DNA of 64,000 nt from Candidatus Rifleibacteriota bacterium (GTDB lineage Bacteria; Muiribacteriota; Ozemobacteria; Ozemobacterales; Ozemobacteraceae). The translations under genes were made by a program, and so were the position numbers. The notes beneath the pieces are model-generated. The model had not been told where the DNA came from. It made no database searches and saw only the letters and a list, made by a program, of their open reading frames with translations. Location: contig JADFZL010000001.1 in NCBI GenBank assembly GCA_015232575.1, positions 62,001 to 126,000 on the forward strand. The letters run 5' to 3'. Every line of letters begins with the position of its first letter. Within the stretch, counting starts at the first letter, position 1. Positions 25,754-35,415 of this stretch are shown here, piece after piece.

Positions 25754-26174
25754 ACACGTTGGAATTGTTGTTGAAAACATGAAAAAATCTTTGGAATTTT
25801 ATCAGAATCTTTTAGGGTTCACTATAAAAAAAGATACAAATGAGGATACCTGTTTTATTGAAAAAATTCTTGGAAAACATTTTCAGTCACTTCACACGGT
25901 TAAGCTTTCTTTTCCGGTTGGAGATGGTTTACTCGAACTCCTTGAGTTCATACCAGTTTCCAATGATAAATATTTAGGCGGAAAAGTTTCAACAAGGGGA
26001 ATATCACATTTTGCGCTGACAGTATGTGATGTTGATCAATTTTATAACCAACTACTAACCAAAAAAGTACATTTTATAAGCTCTCCAAAAAAATCGCCTG
26101 ATGGAAAAGCCAAGGTTGCGTTTTGCCTTGATCCAGATGGAAATCCAATTGAATTGGTGGAAGAAATAAATTAA
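25740..26174 (+). CDS. VOC-family protein (glyoxalase/epimerase fold)
   Basis: A small vicinal-oxygen-chelate protein. SFRHVGIVVENMKKSLEFYQ opens the first beta-alpha-beta-beta-beta unit (metal ligand H5 counted from this start), HFALTVCDVDQFYNQLL opens the second, and PDGNPIELVEE closes it with the ligand glutamate. This is the pattern of methylmalonyl-CoA epimerases and glyoxalase-like enzymes. I prefer the ATG at 25740, with AAGG upstream; an in-frame ATG at 25722 adds six residues. It overlaps the aminotransferase by 14 bases, so they are co-translated. Isomerising an intermediate of the same pathway is a plausible role. Confidence 0.7.
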   Translation: MISFRHVGIVVENMKKSLEFYQNLLGFTIKKDTNEDTCFIEKILGKHFQSLHTVKLSFPVGDGLLELLEFIPVSNDKYLGGKVSTRGISHFALTVCDVDQFYNQLLTKKVHFISSPKKSPDGKAKVAFCLDPDGNPIELVEEIN

Positions 26175-26378
26175 TATCTCTTCAATTTTTGATTCAGATT
26201 CTTTCGGAATCATATATAAATCATCAACTTTGCGAATGCCATGTGATTAATGAAATAACCTATGATTTTTGGAGAGCTGTAGCACAAGTTCGGAGAAGTC
26301 AGAGCCAAAATTCCGAAATTAAGACATGGCAAGGACAAAAGGAAATAATGAATGAACAGATATTGTAATAATAGTTAG

Positions 26379-27131
26379 ATGAGCAAGATTAATAACATTT
26401 TTGATGTTAAGAAAAAAGTTGTTGTTGTTTCTGGTAGCGGAAGGGGAAATGGGAAAGCTATAGCAGATGCTTTTTCAGAAAGGGGTTCTTATGTTTGTTT
26501 TATTGACAAGGAATTTGATATAATCCCTAAAAAAAAGAAAAACCATCTTGTGATCAAGTTTGACTTGCAAAACACAGATAAAATTCCTGATCTGATAAAT
26601 GAAATACTTTCAAAATTTGATAGAGTTGATGTATTGGTTAACAATGCAGGAGTGTCTTTGTGTAGTCAAACACCATATGATGAAGAAATATTAGATAAAA
26701 CATTATCTGTAAACTTTAAGGCAGCCTATAAGCTTTGCCATATAACGTGTTTAAGTATGGCAAAAAATGGGGGTGGAGCCATAATTAATGTTACAAGCTT
26801 AGGCGCAGAACTTGGTTTTCCAGGTAATCCTGCATATCAAACTTCAAAAGCGGCTCTTAAACAACTTACAAAAGCACTAGCAAGGGATTGGGGAAGACAT
26901 GGCATTAGAGTCAATAATCTATGCCCAGGTTATATTATAACTTCAATGACAAAAAACAGTTATATGAATGATAGTCTTCGTGAGGAAAGGTCTCAGAGAA
27001 TGATTTTGGGAAGGTGGGGTACGCCCGATGACTTGATTGGGCCATGCATCTTTTTAGCATCTAATGCCTCAGCTTATATAACCGCTTCTGACATATATGT
27101 GGATGGTGGTTGGACATCTAAAGGATTATAA
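26379..27131 (+). CDS. Short-chain dehydrogenase/reductase
   Basis: A classical SDR of 250 aa. The dinucleotide loop is GSGRGNGKA near residue 20, NNAG is at about 88-91, the catalytic serine is in NVTSLG (S140), and YQTSK gives Y153 and K157. PGYIITSMT follows, as in 3-oxoacyl-ACP-reductase-like enzymes. In a glycan cluster it would oxidise or reduce a sugar or side-chain hydroxyl. No good ribosome-binding site precedes the ATG, and about 200 noncoding bases separate it from the VOC gene. It is clearly intact. Confidence 0.82.
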   Translation: MSKINNIFDVKKKVVVVSGSGRGNGKAIADAFSERGSYVCFIDKEFDIIPKKKKNHLVIKFDLQNTDKIPDLINEILSKFDRVDVLVNNAGVSLCSQTPYDEEILDKTLSVNFKAAYKLCHITCLSMAKNGGGAIINVTSLGAELGFPGNPAYQTSKAALKQLTKALARDWGRHGIRVNNLCPGYIITSMTKNSYMNDSLREERSQRMILGRWGTPDDLIGPCIFLASNASAYITASDIYVDGGWTSKGL

Positions 27132-27372
27132 ACTCGTAATATATATCTATGTTGATATATTGGTTTCGTCAACTATGCTTTGCAATAATGGTGCCCGCGG
27201 TTTTGTTTGCTAAATAGGGTAAACATATGCACAACATTGTAGTGTTATATGGAGAATCTTTACCCGCTATTAGTATCAGTAAGAAATCTTTTATTGATTA
27301 GTGCAGAACATTTTTTCATTTCATTTTCGAGTAAAAATTTGGATAGGAATTTAGCAGTGTAAAGGAAAAAAA

Positions 27373-28167
27373 ATGGATCATGACAGAGAGCTTTTACAAT
27401 ACAAAAATGTTTTTCTTGAAAACAGCAAAAGTTCAGAAAAAAATCAAATGAGTAATTGGAGTCAGGATGAAAATCACTATGATAAATTGAGAGATCAACT
27501 TTTAGATAAAGTCAATTTGAAGGCATATATTGACAATCCTTTTCTTTTTATGAAAAGACAGAGAGTAACTGACTATATTAGCCGAATAGAATTATTTAAA
27601 AAAATAATCAATATCCAAGGTTCTATCGTAGAATGTGGTGTATATAAGGGTGGTAGCTTAATGTTATACTATCATCTTTCGTCTATTTTTGAACCTTATG
27701 GGCATAATAGAAAAATTATTGGTTTCGATACATTTGAGGGCTTCAGATCAATTTCAGAAAGGGATTGCAAACTTGCTGAAGAGTCCATTTTTTCAGACAC
27801 AAGTTATGAATTGTTAAAACAAGCAATAGAATTGAATGACAAAAACAGAACCTTGTCACATATTCCAAAATGCGAAATAGTCAAAGGAGATGCAGTATAT
27901 TCAATCCCAGATTATAGGAAAAACAACCCACACTTAGTAATCGCTTTACTATATATCGATTTTGATTTATATGAACCTACAAAGGTTGCCATTAAAGAAT
28001 TGTTGCCATTGGTACCTAAAGGTGGTGTTGTTGCTTTTGATGAGTTAAATTCAAAAAAATGGTCTGGAGAAACGGAAGCTTTAAAAGAAATGTTAAGTTT
28101 GTCTTCCATCAAATTACAAAAGTTCTATTTTGATCCTTGGCCCTCATATTTTATTGTCGGTGAATAA
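27373..28167 (+). CDS. TylF/macrocin-O-methyltransferase-like enzyme
   Basis: A SAM-dependent O-methyltransferase of the TylF family, which methylates deoxysugar hydroxyls (mycinose in tylosin). The family signature IVECGVYKGGSLMLYY is at about residues 90-105, followed by IIGFDTFEGF, and LLYIDFDLYEPTKVA with GGVVAFDELN near the C-terminus carries the metal-binding acidic residues. The 264 aa length is typical. It supports methyl-decorated deoxysugars as products of the island. Confidence 0.82.
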   Translation: MDHDRELLQYKNVFLENSKSSEKNQMSNWSQDENHYDKLRDQLLDKVNLKAYIDNPFLFMKRQRVTDYISRIELFKKIINIQGSIVECGVYKGGSLMLYYHLSSIFEPYGHNRKIIGFDTFEGFRSISERDCKLAEESIFSDTSYELLKQAIELNDKNRTLSHIPKCEIVKGDAVYSIPDYRKNNPHLVIALLYIDFDLYEPTKVAIKELLPLVPKGGVVAFDELNSKKWSGETEALKEMLSLSSIKLQKFYFDPWPSYFIVGE

Positions 28168-28670
28168 TAATTCCATAGCTAACCTCCGGCTAACCTCCGG
28201 CTATGCCGAGTGAAATAGAAAAGCTACTGTAGTATTTGAAGAAAGATTCTCTTAGGCGTCGTAAAATAATAACATGGTATTTTTAGGGGTATAACAATCC
28301 TCAAGCAAATTGCTTAATTATTGGAGAGGGTACATTTCTTTTGTTTATTCAAAAAATTAACCATTTTACCACTTTATTTTCGTACGACGTGGGAATACAA
28401 GTGTCATATTTTTTGGCTTCCAAAGAATCGACGGAATATACAGAAATGATTCCAGGATAGGAACAAGTATGAAGCAAAAATATACACCTTAATTCACAGC
28501 CCCATTCTTCGAAGAGAAATTAATAACATTGGTGAACTGTTCTCCATGATATTTATTGGTCAGCCAATTCACCATCCTTCAAGGAATTTTACCTCTTCTC
28601 ATAGCTCGAGTAAAATACATAACAAAACGTAAACCGGTTGGTTTCAAAATAACAATAAGAAGCAAGTTGA
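28168..28670. other. Intergenic region, no recognised content
   Basis: These 503 bases have no gene that I recognise on either strand. A short direct duplication of GCTAACCTCCG lies at about 28178-28201. Conceptual translations in all frames are broken by stops and match nothing I know. It could be a decayed gene. Confidence 0.4.
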
Positions 28671-29525
28671 ATGGAAACTTATAGTATTATTAGAAGTCAG
28701 CAATATACCCATCACTCTAATTATTTTCCGTATATTCTTGATTGGAAGTGCAATCCATACACTTTTCTGAAGTCTATTTTCTATATGGAGTCAAGTGCCG
28801 TTTTAGTTTATTTCCTTCAGGAAACGAAAATTCACCCGAATTTCATCACTTTTTTGTATTGTGCCTGCGGTGTTATTGGTGGTTTGTTGCTTTCTTTACC
28901 TAATTGTACCGCAAATATTTTTGCGACAGCCATATTTTTTTCCAAGGGAATTTTAGATTGGACTGATGGGCATTATGCAAGACTTACAAAGCAAACCTCA
29001 ACAACCGGCCACATACTTGATACTTATGGTGCTTTGTTAAATGATCTTGGACTGAGAATCGGGTTGGGTTTTTTTGTTTTTAATAAAACAGGTGAAATTT
29101 ATATTCTTTATATCTTGCCACTACTAGTTTTATTTTTCGCGATTAACCTAACAAGTTTTTCTCAGGCAGAATTATTTGTTAAGACAAAATGTGAGTTCAC
29201 TCAGGATACTTCAATAACTAACAAAAATTATTTTTTTGAAGAAAAGAATGAATTAGACAATTACAGTTTGAGATTCTATTCTATGAAAAATCTATATTTA
29301 AACCTAACCGCTATTCTTGATGAACGTGCAAGATCTGTTGACTTTGTTTGTCTTTGCATTTTGATTGATCTTAGTTGGGGTTATTCATTTTCAACTTATA
29401 TTTTTTTACTTATGGTAATCAGGCAGCTTTCCATTTTGATTGCAAGTTATTATATTTTTTACAGATATTCTTTAAACGAGCAAAGATTAGCATGTGAATT
29501 AAAAGCCACAAACGTTTTTCCCTAA
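28671..29525 (+). CDS. CDP-alcohol phosphatidyltransferase-family membrane protein, altered motif
   Basis: A multi-span membrane protein of the CDP-OH_P_transf family, whose members join a CDP-linked group to an alcohol. The signature D(x)2DG(x)2AR(x)8G(x)3D(x)3D is found as D96-W-T-D99-G-H-Y-A-R, then G113 and D117. The last aspartate, which acts as the base in characterised members, is Ala at position 121. Hydrophobic spans cover about residues 45-90, 140-160 and 225-270. The island makes CDP-activated or lipid-linked sugars, so a phosphoalcohol decoration of the glycan is a plausible role, as is an inactive or different chemistry. Confidence 0.75.
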   Translation: METYSIIRSQQYTHHSNYFPYILDWKCNPYTFLKSIFYMESSAVLVYFLQETKIHPNFITFLYCACGVIGGLLLSLPNCTANIFATAIFFSKGILDWTDGHYARLTKQTSTTGHILDTYGALLNDLGLRIGLGFFVFNKTGEIYILYILPLLVLFFAINLTSFSQAELFVKTKCEFTQDTSITNKNYFFEEKNELDNYSLRFYSMKNLYLNLTAILDERARSVDFVCLCILIDLSWGYSFSTYIFLLMVIRQLSILIASYYIFYRYSLNEQRLACELKATNVFP

Positions 29526-29585
29526 AATAATGAGTCTATCATATAAAAAATATACAGATCGAAAAGACAATATTGGATTATTGCA

Positions 29586-30623
29586 TTGGAAACAATAACA
29601 TCTGAATTGCGCAGATACTTCAAAAAGACCACTTCGTCAGGAATTTTTCTTACTGACCACCTAGCTGGTTATTGGTCAAACTTGTCTAAAATTGAGAATA
29701 CAAGATTGATCAACCTGCTAAAAACATCATCTTCGTTGAATTTGATTAGAGAGCTATATCCATATCTTGAGGAAGTAATCTATTCACCGAAACGGACTGC
29801 TGGCTTAGAATTGCTAGATATAAAAGGGTCGGAAAGCTGTATTGATTACGGTTGCATGTGGGGTGCTCTTTCTATTCCGTTGGCAAAAAGGACAAATTCG
29901 GTCATTGGAGTAGATCAAACCTTGGAATCGCTTGAATTCTTGAAAAGTCGGTCCATAGAGGAAAAACTCGACAATATTGAACTTATTTGCGCCGATTTGA
30001 GAAGACTTCCTGATTTTAATTTGAAATTTGACATTGCATTAGTTAACGGAGTTCTTGAGTGGATTCCAGAAGAAGGAATAATTGAACTGGGTTCATATTA
30101 CGGAAATTTTCAACAGAAGAATTATGCGGAAAACCCAGGCTTACAACAAAAAGCATTTCTTGAATATGTCTATAACCAATTAAAAACAGGTGGAAAAATA
30201 TACTTGGCAATTGAAAATAGATATGATTGGAAAATGTTTTTTGGTGCAAAAGATCCTCATGCAAATATTGCCTACACAACTATTGTACACAGATCGCTTG
30301 CAAATATTATTTCTAAATGGCAGCTTGGAAGACCCTACGTAAACTGGATATACTCTTTTTCTGAAATAAAAAAACTACTTTTAGAGACTGGTTTTTGTAA
30401 AACAGAGTTGTTTGCAGCATTTCCAGACTATCGTTTCCCCGAAAAAATAATCCCTTTTAATAAAAAATACGCACATCTGATACCTGTTGCTTCCAAACTT
30501 AGAGATTCAAGTGGGAGAATTATACTTATGTCAGTGTTAAGCTGGTTGATAAAATCTTTTATATTCAGAAATCTCAGACTTATTTCTCTATCTCCGTCTA
30601 TCATTGCCATAGCACATAAATAA
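29586..30623 (+). CDS. Class I SAM-dependent methyltransferase
   Basis: The SAM-binding motif I is SCIDYGCMWGALSIPLAKR, followed by VIGVDQTLESLEFL. IALVNGVLEWIPEEG is the post-II segment. The C-terminal 130 residues include an aromatic-rich block typical of larger sugar or lipid methyltransferases. The start is a TTG at 29586; ATG starts lie much further in. It is followed after three bases by the kinase-like gene at 30627, suggesting that the two act on the same substrate. Confidence 0.7.
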   Translation: METITSELRRYFKKTTSSGIFLTDHLAGYWSNLSKIENTRLINLLKTSSSLNLIRELYPYLEEVIYSPKRTAGLELLDIKGSESCIDYGCMWGALSIPLAKRTNSVIGVDQTLESLEFLKSRSIEEKLDNIELICADLRRLPDFNLKFDIALVNGVLEWIPEEGIIELGSYYGNFQQKNYAENPGLQQKAFLEYVYNQLKTGGKIYLAIENRYDWKMFFGAKDPHANIAYTTIVHRSLANIISKWQLGRPYVNWIYSFSEIKKLLLETGFCKTELFAAFPDYRFPEKIIPFNKKYAHLIPVASKLRDSSGRIILMSVLSWLIKSFIFRNLRLISLSPSIIAIAHK

Positions 30624-30626
30624 GAA

Positions 30627-31364
30627 ATGATTTATTTGTTAAGAAATTGTGAACATAAAAGTGAAATACAAACTTACATAAAAGAAAGTATTTCAGGAAA
30701 GAAAATAATTACTAAGGTTTCTGATTCGGTTGAGGGCATCAATAATCTGCAAAATGAAAAGCGCGGCTGGGATTGGTTTCAGAGTTGGAATTTACCTGAA
30801 CGGAAACATAGTATCTGCAAAATAATCCAAAAAAAATCTAATTTTATCAAACTTGAAATTGATTACTTCAAAGGTTTCGTAGCTCAACTTGCTAGTGGTT
30901 ACAATGAAAATTCAGCCTATATTGAAAAGATAATTGATTTTTATCTTAAAAACTGGCCACGAGATAGAAATGGATGCACATATTTCCATGGAGACTTTTC
31001 CCTGGAAAATACGGTTTTTCTAGAAAACAAAATTATTTTTCTAGACTGGGAACACTTTTGCGAGAAATCCTTACCTCATGGCTGGGATTTACTTTATCTG
31101 ATATTTGAGTCTCTTTATTACTCGATTCGAAAATCGATGGCAAAGCCGATTTTGAAAGATATTGCTATAGTTAAGAAGCATTTAAAAATAATTTTTTCTT
31201 CTTGTACATTACTACAAGTCTGTGCACATGCGCCATTGTCCAGTTTGATTGCCTTTATGAACATTCAAAAAGAAATATGGGGAAAGCAATTCTGCAAATT
31301 TCCAATTCTTGACTTTTCCAAAGAACAGGTTTATTTCATTGACAATGCTTTACGAAAATATTAA
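30627..31364 (+). CDS. Short APH/choline kinase-like phosphotransferase
   Basis: The C-terminal lobe of the aminoglycoside phosphotransferase fold is clear: the Brenner motif HGDFSLEN gives H121, D123 and N128, and IIFLDWEH gives the metal aspartate D140. With only 245 aa, the N-terminal ATP-grasping lobe looks reduced, since most family members are near 300 aa. Members phosphorylate small alcohols, amines or sugar hydroxyls. It sits three bases after the methyltransferase at 29586, so a methylated-phosphorylated decoration is possible. Not a resistance call: nothing ties it to drugs. Confidence 0.65.
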   Translation: MIYLLRNCEHKSEIQTYIKESISGKKIITKVSDSVEGINNLQNEKRGWDWFQSWNLPERKHSICKIIQKKSNFIKLEIDYFKGFVAQLASGYNENSAYIEKIIDFYLKNWPRDRNGCTYFHGDFSLENTVFLENKIIFLDWEHFCEKSLPHGWDLLYLIFESLYYSIRKSMAKPILKDIAIVKKHLKIIFSSCTLLQVCAHAPLSSLIAFMNIQKEIWGKQFCKFPILDFSKEQVYFIDNALRKY

Positions 31365-31422
31365 CTTGTTTCGCAGTAAACTTAATAATATCATGAAATA
31401 GTTTCGCTGATAGGGGAAATAA

Positions 31423-32904
31423 TTGAAAATAAACAAAGTAATGTTTATTATCCCGCCTCTGATTTCTTTTTCAGACGGAAATGACATTAATCCCGTTCCA
31501 CCACTGGGGTTAGGTTATCTGGCTTCAAACTTACAAAATCATGGATTCAATGTCAGAATTCTTGATTGTCTAGTTGAAGGGTTTTACGCAAAAGAAATAA
31601 TTTCTTCTGAAAAAGTAAGAATTGGTTTAAGATTCGAAGATATTGTAAAAAAAATTAATGGTTATAAACCTGATATGGTGGGAATAAGTTGTCAATTCTC
31701 ATGTCAGCATGACAACTACAAGAGTTTTAGCAACTATGTCAAACAAAATTTTCCAGACTGCATCCTAGTAGCTGGTGGTGCTCACGCAACTGTCTGCACA
31801 GAAGAACTTTTCTGGAATTCCGGCTTGGACTTCATACTAAGGTCTGAGGCTGACCGATCACTCATCTCTCTCATCAAAACCATAAATAGTCAGATGAGTT
31901 TTTCTGAAGTTGACGGACTCTGCTGGAAAATGGACGGCAAAGTGATAATCAATCAAAAAAAACTTTGGATTGAAAACTTGGATTGTTTGCCATTTCCATC
32001 ATTCAAAACAATGAATCTTAAAAAATATCGTGGGCTTTCTTCATCACATGGTTTGAGAAAAAAACAAAGTTTTTCTCCAATAATTACATCCAGAGGGTGC
32101 CCTGCTACATGTACTTTTTGCTCCGCAAATCAAGTTTGGGGAAAAAAGTACAGGTTTCGTTCAGTCGAAAATGTGATTGAGGAAATGCGCATCCTTAAAG
32201 ATCAATTTGGCATTGAAGAAATACTTTTTGAAGATGATAATCTTACAGCAAACCCTAAAAGAGCAAAAGCTCTTTTTAGAGCAATGATAAGAGAGAATTT
32301 CAACTTTGCATGGGATACTCCAAATGGTGTTGGAATATGGACTATTGATAATGAAATGATTGATTTAATGAAAGAGTCAGGATGCTACAGATTGAATTTT
32401 CCAATTGAAAGTGCTTCAAAAAGAGTCTTGAATTGCCTGATAAAAAAACCGCTTGATATAAATAAAGCAAAGCAATCTCTTGAATACTGTAAGAAGATTG
32501 GACTTGATACAGGAATTTTTCTTGTTGCAGGTTTCCCTGGTGAAACTCCAGAAGAACTTTGGAAATCTTTCAAGTTTTCCCTTGAATGCAAAGTTTACTT
32601 CCCTCATATTTCATATGCTGTACCATACCCTGGGACAGAAATGAAAAAGATTTGTGAGGAAAAAAACTATATTGTTGGTTCACCGGGTTTTGAAAATTTG
32701 CATACTGGCAATTTTTATATTCAAACTCCCTTCATGAAACGAAAACAGTTTTTTAAAACAATCCGAATTGCAAAGAATTACATGAGAATAAGACATCTTT
32801 ATTCATTTTACTACCCGCCCGGAAAAATTCTTATCTGGATGTTAAAAAAATTGGGGATATTCATGAGAAATTATTTTTCATTTAATATCGAAACTCGTCA
32901 TTAA
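31423..32904 (+). CDS. Cobalamin-binding-domain radical SAM enzyme
   Basis: The N-terminal 140 residues look like a B12-binding domain (PPLGLGYLASNLQNHGFNVR), although the canonical DxHxxG lower-ligand motif is not obvious. The radical SAM barrel starts at SRGCPATCTFCSA, giving CxxxCxxC as C226, C230, C233. The rest holds LFEDDNLTA and the PIESASKRVL segment of the family. Members methylate unreactive carbons, hydroxylate or rearrange sugars and lipids. It starts at a TTG after AGGGGAAATAA. In this island it may C-methylate a sugar or process a side chain. Confidence 0.78.
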   Translation: MKINKVMFIIPPLISFSDGNDINPVPPLGLGYLASNLQNHGFNVRILDCLVEGFYAKEIISSEKVRIGLRFEDIVKKINGYKPDMVGISCQFSCQHDNYKSFSNYVKQNFPDCILVAGGAHATVCTEELFWNSGLDFILRSEADRSLISLIKTINSQMSFSEVDGLCWKMDGKVIINQKKLWIENLDCLPFPSFKTMNLKKYRGLSSSHGLRKKQSFSPIITSRGCPATCTFCSANQVWGKKYRFRSVENVIEEMRILKDQFGIEEILFEDDNLTANPKRAKALFRAMIRENFNFAWDTPNGVGIWTIDNEMIDLMKESGCYRLNFPIESASKRVLNCLIKKPLDINKAKQSLEYCKKIGLDTGIFLVAGFPGETPEELWKSFKFSLECKVYFPHISYAVPYPGTEMKKICEEKNYIVGSPGFENLHTGNFYIQTPFMKRKQFFKTIRIAKNYMRIRHLYSFYYPPGKILIWMLKKLGIFMRNYFSFNIETRH

Positions 32905-32933
32905 TTATATAAGTACTATCAGGATAGAATTTA

Positions 32934-34094
32934 ATGCAAATAAACAACAACAAAATTGTAAGACTGTCAAAATCCTGTCTTTCAAAAATTGAAGCAACAG
33001 CAGTTGAAAGAGTGATTCTAGAAGATGGCTACCTGGGAATGGGTTCCGAGGTAGATTTATTCGAGAAGGAGATTTCGAGTTTCCTTGGAATAGAAAGAGA
33101 ATCAGTTGTTTGTGTCAATTCTGGTACTGCTGCCCTTCATCTTGCAATTGAAAGTATTTTGCCGCCTGACTCAGAAGGTTCAGAAATTGTACTTCCTTCT
33201 TTAACTTTTGTTGCCGATTTTCAGGCCGTATTAATGGCTAACGCTGTTCCTATTCCCTGCGAGATAAATCCAGACAATCTTCTAATTGATCTTGAAGATG
33301 CTCAAAAAAGGATAACTGAAAAAACAATAGCAATTCTGCCAGTCCATTACGCAAGTTACCCTGGTGAACTCGAAAAAATATATGAATTTGCAAAAAAAAA
33401 TGGACTAAGGGTAATAGAAGATGCTGCACATGCCTTTGGATCATATTATAAAAATAAAAAGATTGGTTCCATTGGCGATGTTACATGTTTCAGCTTTGAT
33501 GGGATAAAAAACATTACTTCTGGTGAAGGCGGAGCAATTGTAACATCTGACAGACAAGTTCTCCAACGTGTTAAGGATGCACGTTTGCTTGGAATTGAGG
33601 GAGACTCCACAAAGAGATTTGCCGGCCAGCGCAGCTGGGATTTTGATGTCAAATACAGAGGATTTCGTTATCACATGAGTAATATATTCGCCGCACTAGG
33701 TCGTGCTCAATTATCAAGACTTAACACTGAATTTTCGCCAAAGAGAAAGCTGCTTGCAGGTTTATATAGAGAGCTGTTAAAACCAGTTAAAGAGTTGAAA
33801 TTCCTTGAAACAGATCTTTCACAAATCATTCCACATATCCAACCAATACTAATTCTTAATGGAATGCGAGACTCTTTGAAGGAATATCTTCTTCAAAACT
33901 CAATCCAAACAGGAATTCACTACAAACCGAACCATTTATTAAGTTTATTTGGCAATTATTCTGTTCAACTTCCAACAACTGAGAAAATATATGAACAAAT
34001 CCTTTCATTACCTTTACATCCCGATTTGTTGCAAAAGGATGTTGAAATGATCTGCAACACAGTAATTGATTTTTTCACAAAATATTCAGATTAA
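32934..34094 (+). CDS. DegT/DnrJ/EryC1/StrS sugar aminotransferase
   Basis: A PLP-dependent sugar aminotransferase that adds an amino group to a keto-sugar nucleotide. The cofactor lysine is K192 in CFSFDGIKNITSGEGG. The VVCVNSGTAALHLAI block binds the phosphate, and EDAAHAFGSYY supplies the aspartate. The lysine (not His) at the active site rules out an RfbH-type 3-dehydratase. It sits a little upstream of the CDP-glucose 4,6-dehydratase, whose 4-keto product is a natural substrate. Length 386 aa, normal. Confidence 0.88.
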   Translation: MQINNNKIVRLSKSCLSKIEATAVERVILEDGYLGMGSEVDLFEKEISSFLGIERESVVCVNSGTAALHLAIESILPPDSEGSEIVLPSLTFVADFQAVLMANAVPIPCEINPDNLLIDLEDAQKRITEKTIAILPVHYASYPGELEKIYEFAKKNGLRVIEDAAHAFGSYYKNKKIGSIGDVTCFSFDGIKNITSGEGGAIVTSDRQVLQRVKDARLLGIEGDSTKRFAGQRSWDFDVKYRGFRYHMSNIFAALGRAQLSRLNTEFSPKRKLLAGLYRELLKPVKELKFLETDLSQIIPHIQPILILNGMRDSLKEYLLQNSIQTGIHYKPNHLLSLFGNYSVQLPTTEKIYEQILSLPLHPDLLQKDVEMICNTVIDFFTKYSD

Positions 34095-34311
34095 TATTTT
34101 GAGGGGAATGAATTCTGAAACAGCAAAGAGATTTAGTATGTGTTGTTATGAGATGAAAATATTGGGTAATTGCCCATTGGAAAAATTTAAGAAAAATGCT
34201 AAATTGAAAGTTTTGAGCAAATTAAAGAAATAATAAAAGGTTCTAAGCTGAGATTTCTATAAAAACCTTAGTTTTTTTTTGCACAAATGATGAAAAGAAT
34301 GGAAATATTAA

Positions 34312-35415
34312 ATGTTTTCAAATGTATATAAAAATAGAAAAGTTTTATTAACAGGACATACCGGATTTAAGGGAACATGGCTTTCAACATGGCTTTTAAA
34401 GCTTGGTGCAAATGTAGCTGGATATTCAGTTGGAATACCTTCTGAACCATCAAATTACGTTGCAATTGACCTGAAAAATAAAATTCAGGACTTCCGAGGT
34501 GACATAAGAGACAAAGAAAGATTATCTGAAGTATTACATACTTTCAAACCAGAAATTTTATTCCACCTTGCTGCTCAATCACTTGTTTCAACTTCTTTTG
34601 AAGATCCTTCATTAACGATTGAAACAAACGCCATTGGAACAATGAATCTTCTTGATTGCTTAAAAAAATCTTCAACGGTAAAGTCAGCAGTAATAATAAC
34701 AAGCGATAAATGTTATAAAAACCAAGAATGGATATGGGGCTATCGCGAAAATGATTTACTAGGGGGAGATGATCCTTACAGCGCATCGAAAGCCTGTGCT
34801 GAAATAATCTGTTCTACATATTTTAATTCATTTTTCAAGAAACAGTCTAATATTCTAATTTCAACAGCAAGAGCAGGAAACGTTATTGGCGGCGGCGATT
34901 GGGCCAAAAACAGAATTATTCCTGATTGTATGAAAGCTATATTTTCAAACAATGTATTTCTCATTCGAAGTCCAAATTCAATAAGACCCTGGCAACATGT
35001 TCTTGAACCGTTAAGTGGATATTTATTGCTTGCATCAGAAATGTTTTCAGGTCGTAAGGATGTTGCATTTGAATCTTTCAATTTCGGACCACGTGCATCT
35101 TCACATAAAACCGTTCTTGAATTAACAAAAGAAGTGAAAAGAAACTTGCCTGAAGTAAAATATGAAGTTCTGTCAGACGATAAGGAAAAGATGCCTGAGA
35201 CGAAACTTTTGAGACTTTCCTGTGAAAAATCTTTAAGTATGTTGAACTGGGAAACTGTTCTTTCTTTCTCAGATACTGTTTTGTTCACTACCAATTGGTA
35301 TAAAAATTTTTATTCCACTAAGAATCCACATTTTAGTATGTATGATTTTTCAGAAAATCAAATTGAACAGTTCATTGAAAATGCAAAAAAAGAAGAGCAA
35401 AAATGGACCCAATAA
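34312..35415 (+). CDS. rfbG: CDP-glucose 4,6-dehydratase
   Basis: An extended SDR that turns CDP-D-glucose into CDP-4-keto-6-deoxyglucose, the entry to CDP-dideoxysugars. TGHTGFKGTWLSTW (about 14-27) is the NAD loop with the GxxGxKG pattern specific to this family. DPYSASKACAE gives catalytic Y156 and K160. NVIGGGDWAKNRIIPDCMKA and RPWQHVLEPLSGYL are signature RfbG blocks. No glucose-1-phosphate cytidylyltransferase (RfbF) is in the window, so it must be elsewhere. The stop is overlapped by the epimerase gene, whose start is 13 bases inside. Confidence 0.9.
   Translation: MFSNVYKNRKVLLTGHTGFKGTWLSTWLLKLGANVAGYSVGIPSEPSNYVAIDLKNKIQDFRGDIRDKERLSEVLHTFKPEILFHLAAQSLVSTSFEDPSLTIETNAIGTMNLLDCLKKSSTVKSAVIITSDKCYKNQEWIWGYRENDLLGGDDPYSASKACAEIICSTYFNSFFKKQSNILISTARAGNVIGGGDWAKNRIIPDCMKAIFSNNVFLIRSPNSIRPWQHVLEPLSGYLLLASEMFSGRKDVAFESFNFGPRASSHKTVLELTKEVKRNLPEVKYEVLSDDKEKMPETKLLRLSCEKSLSMLNWETVLSFSDTVLFTTNWYKNFYSTKNPHFSMYDFSENQIEQFIENAKKEEQKWTQ

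Noticed and set aside
30627..31364. Aminoglycoside resistance reading of the APH-like gene
   Set aside because: The fold is shared by many small-molecule kinases, and the glycan context argues against resistance.
34095..34311. Weak hairpin before rfbG (CTAAG...CTTAG then T-run near 34270) as a terminator
   Set aside because: The stem is only about five base pairs with a long loop, too weak to call.
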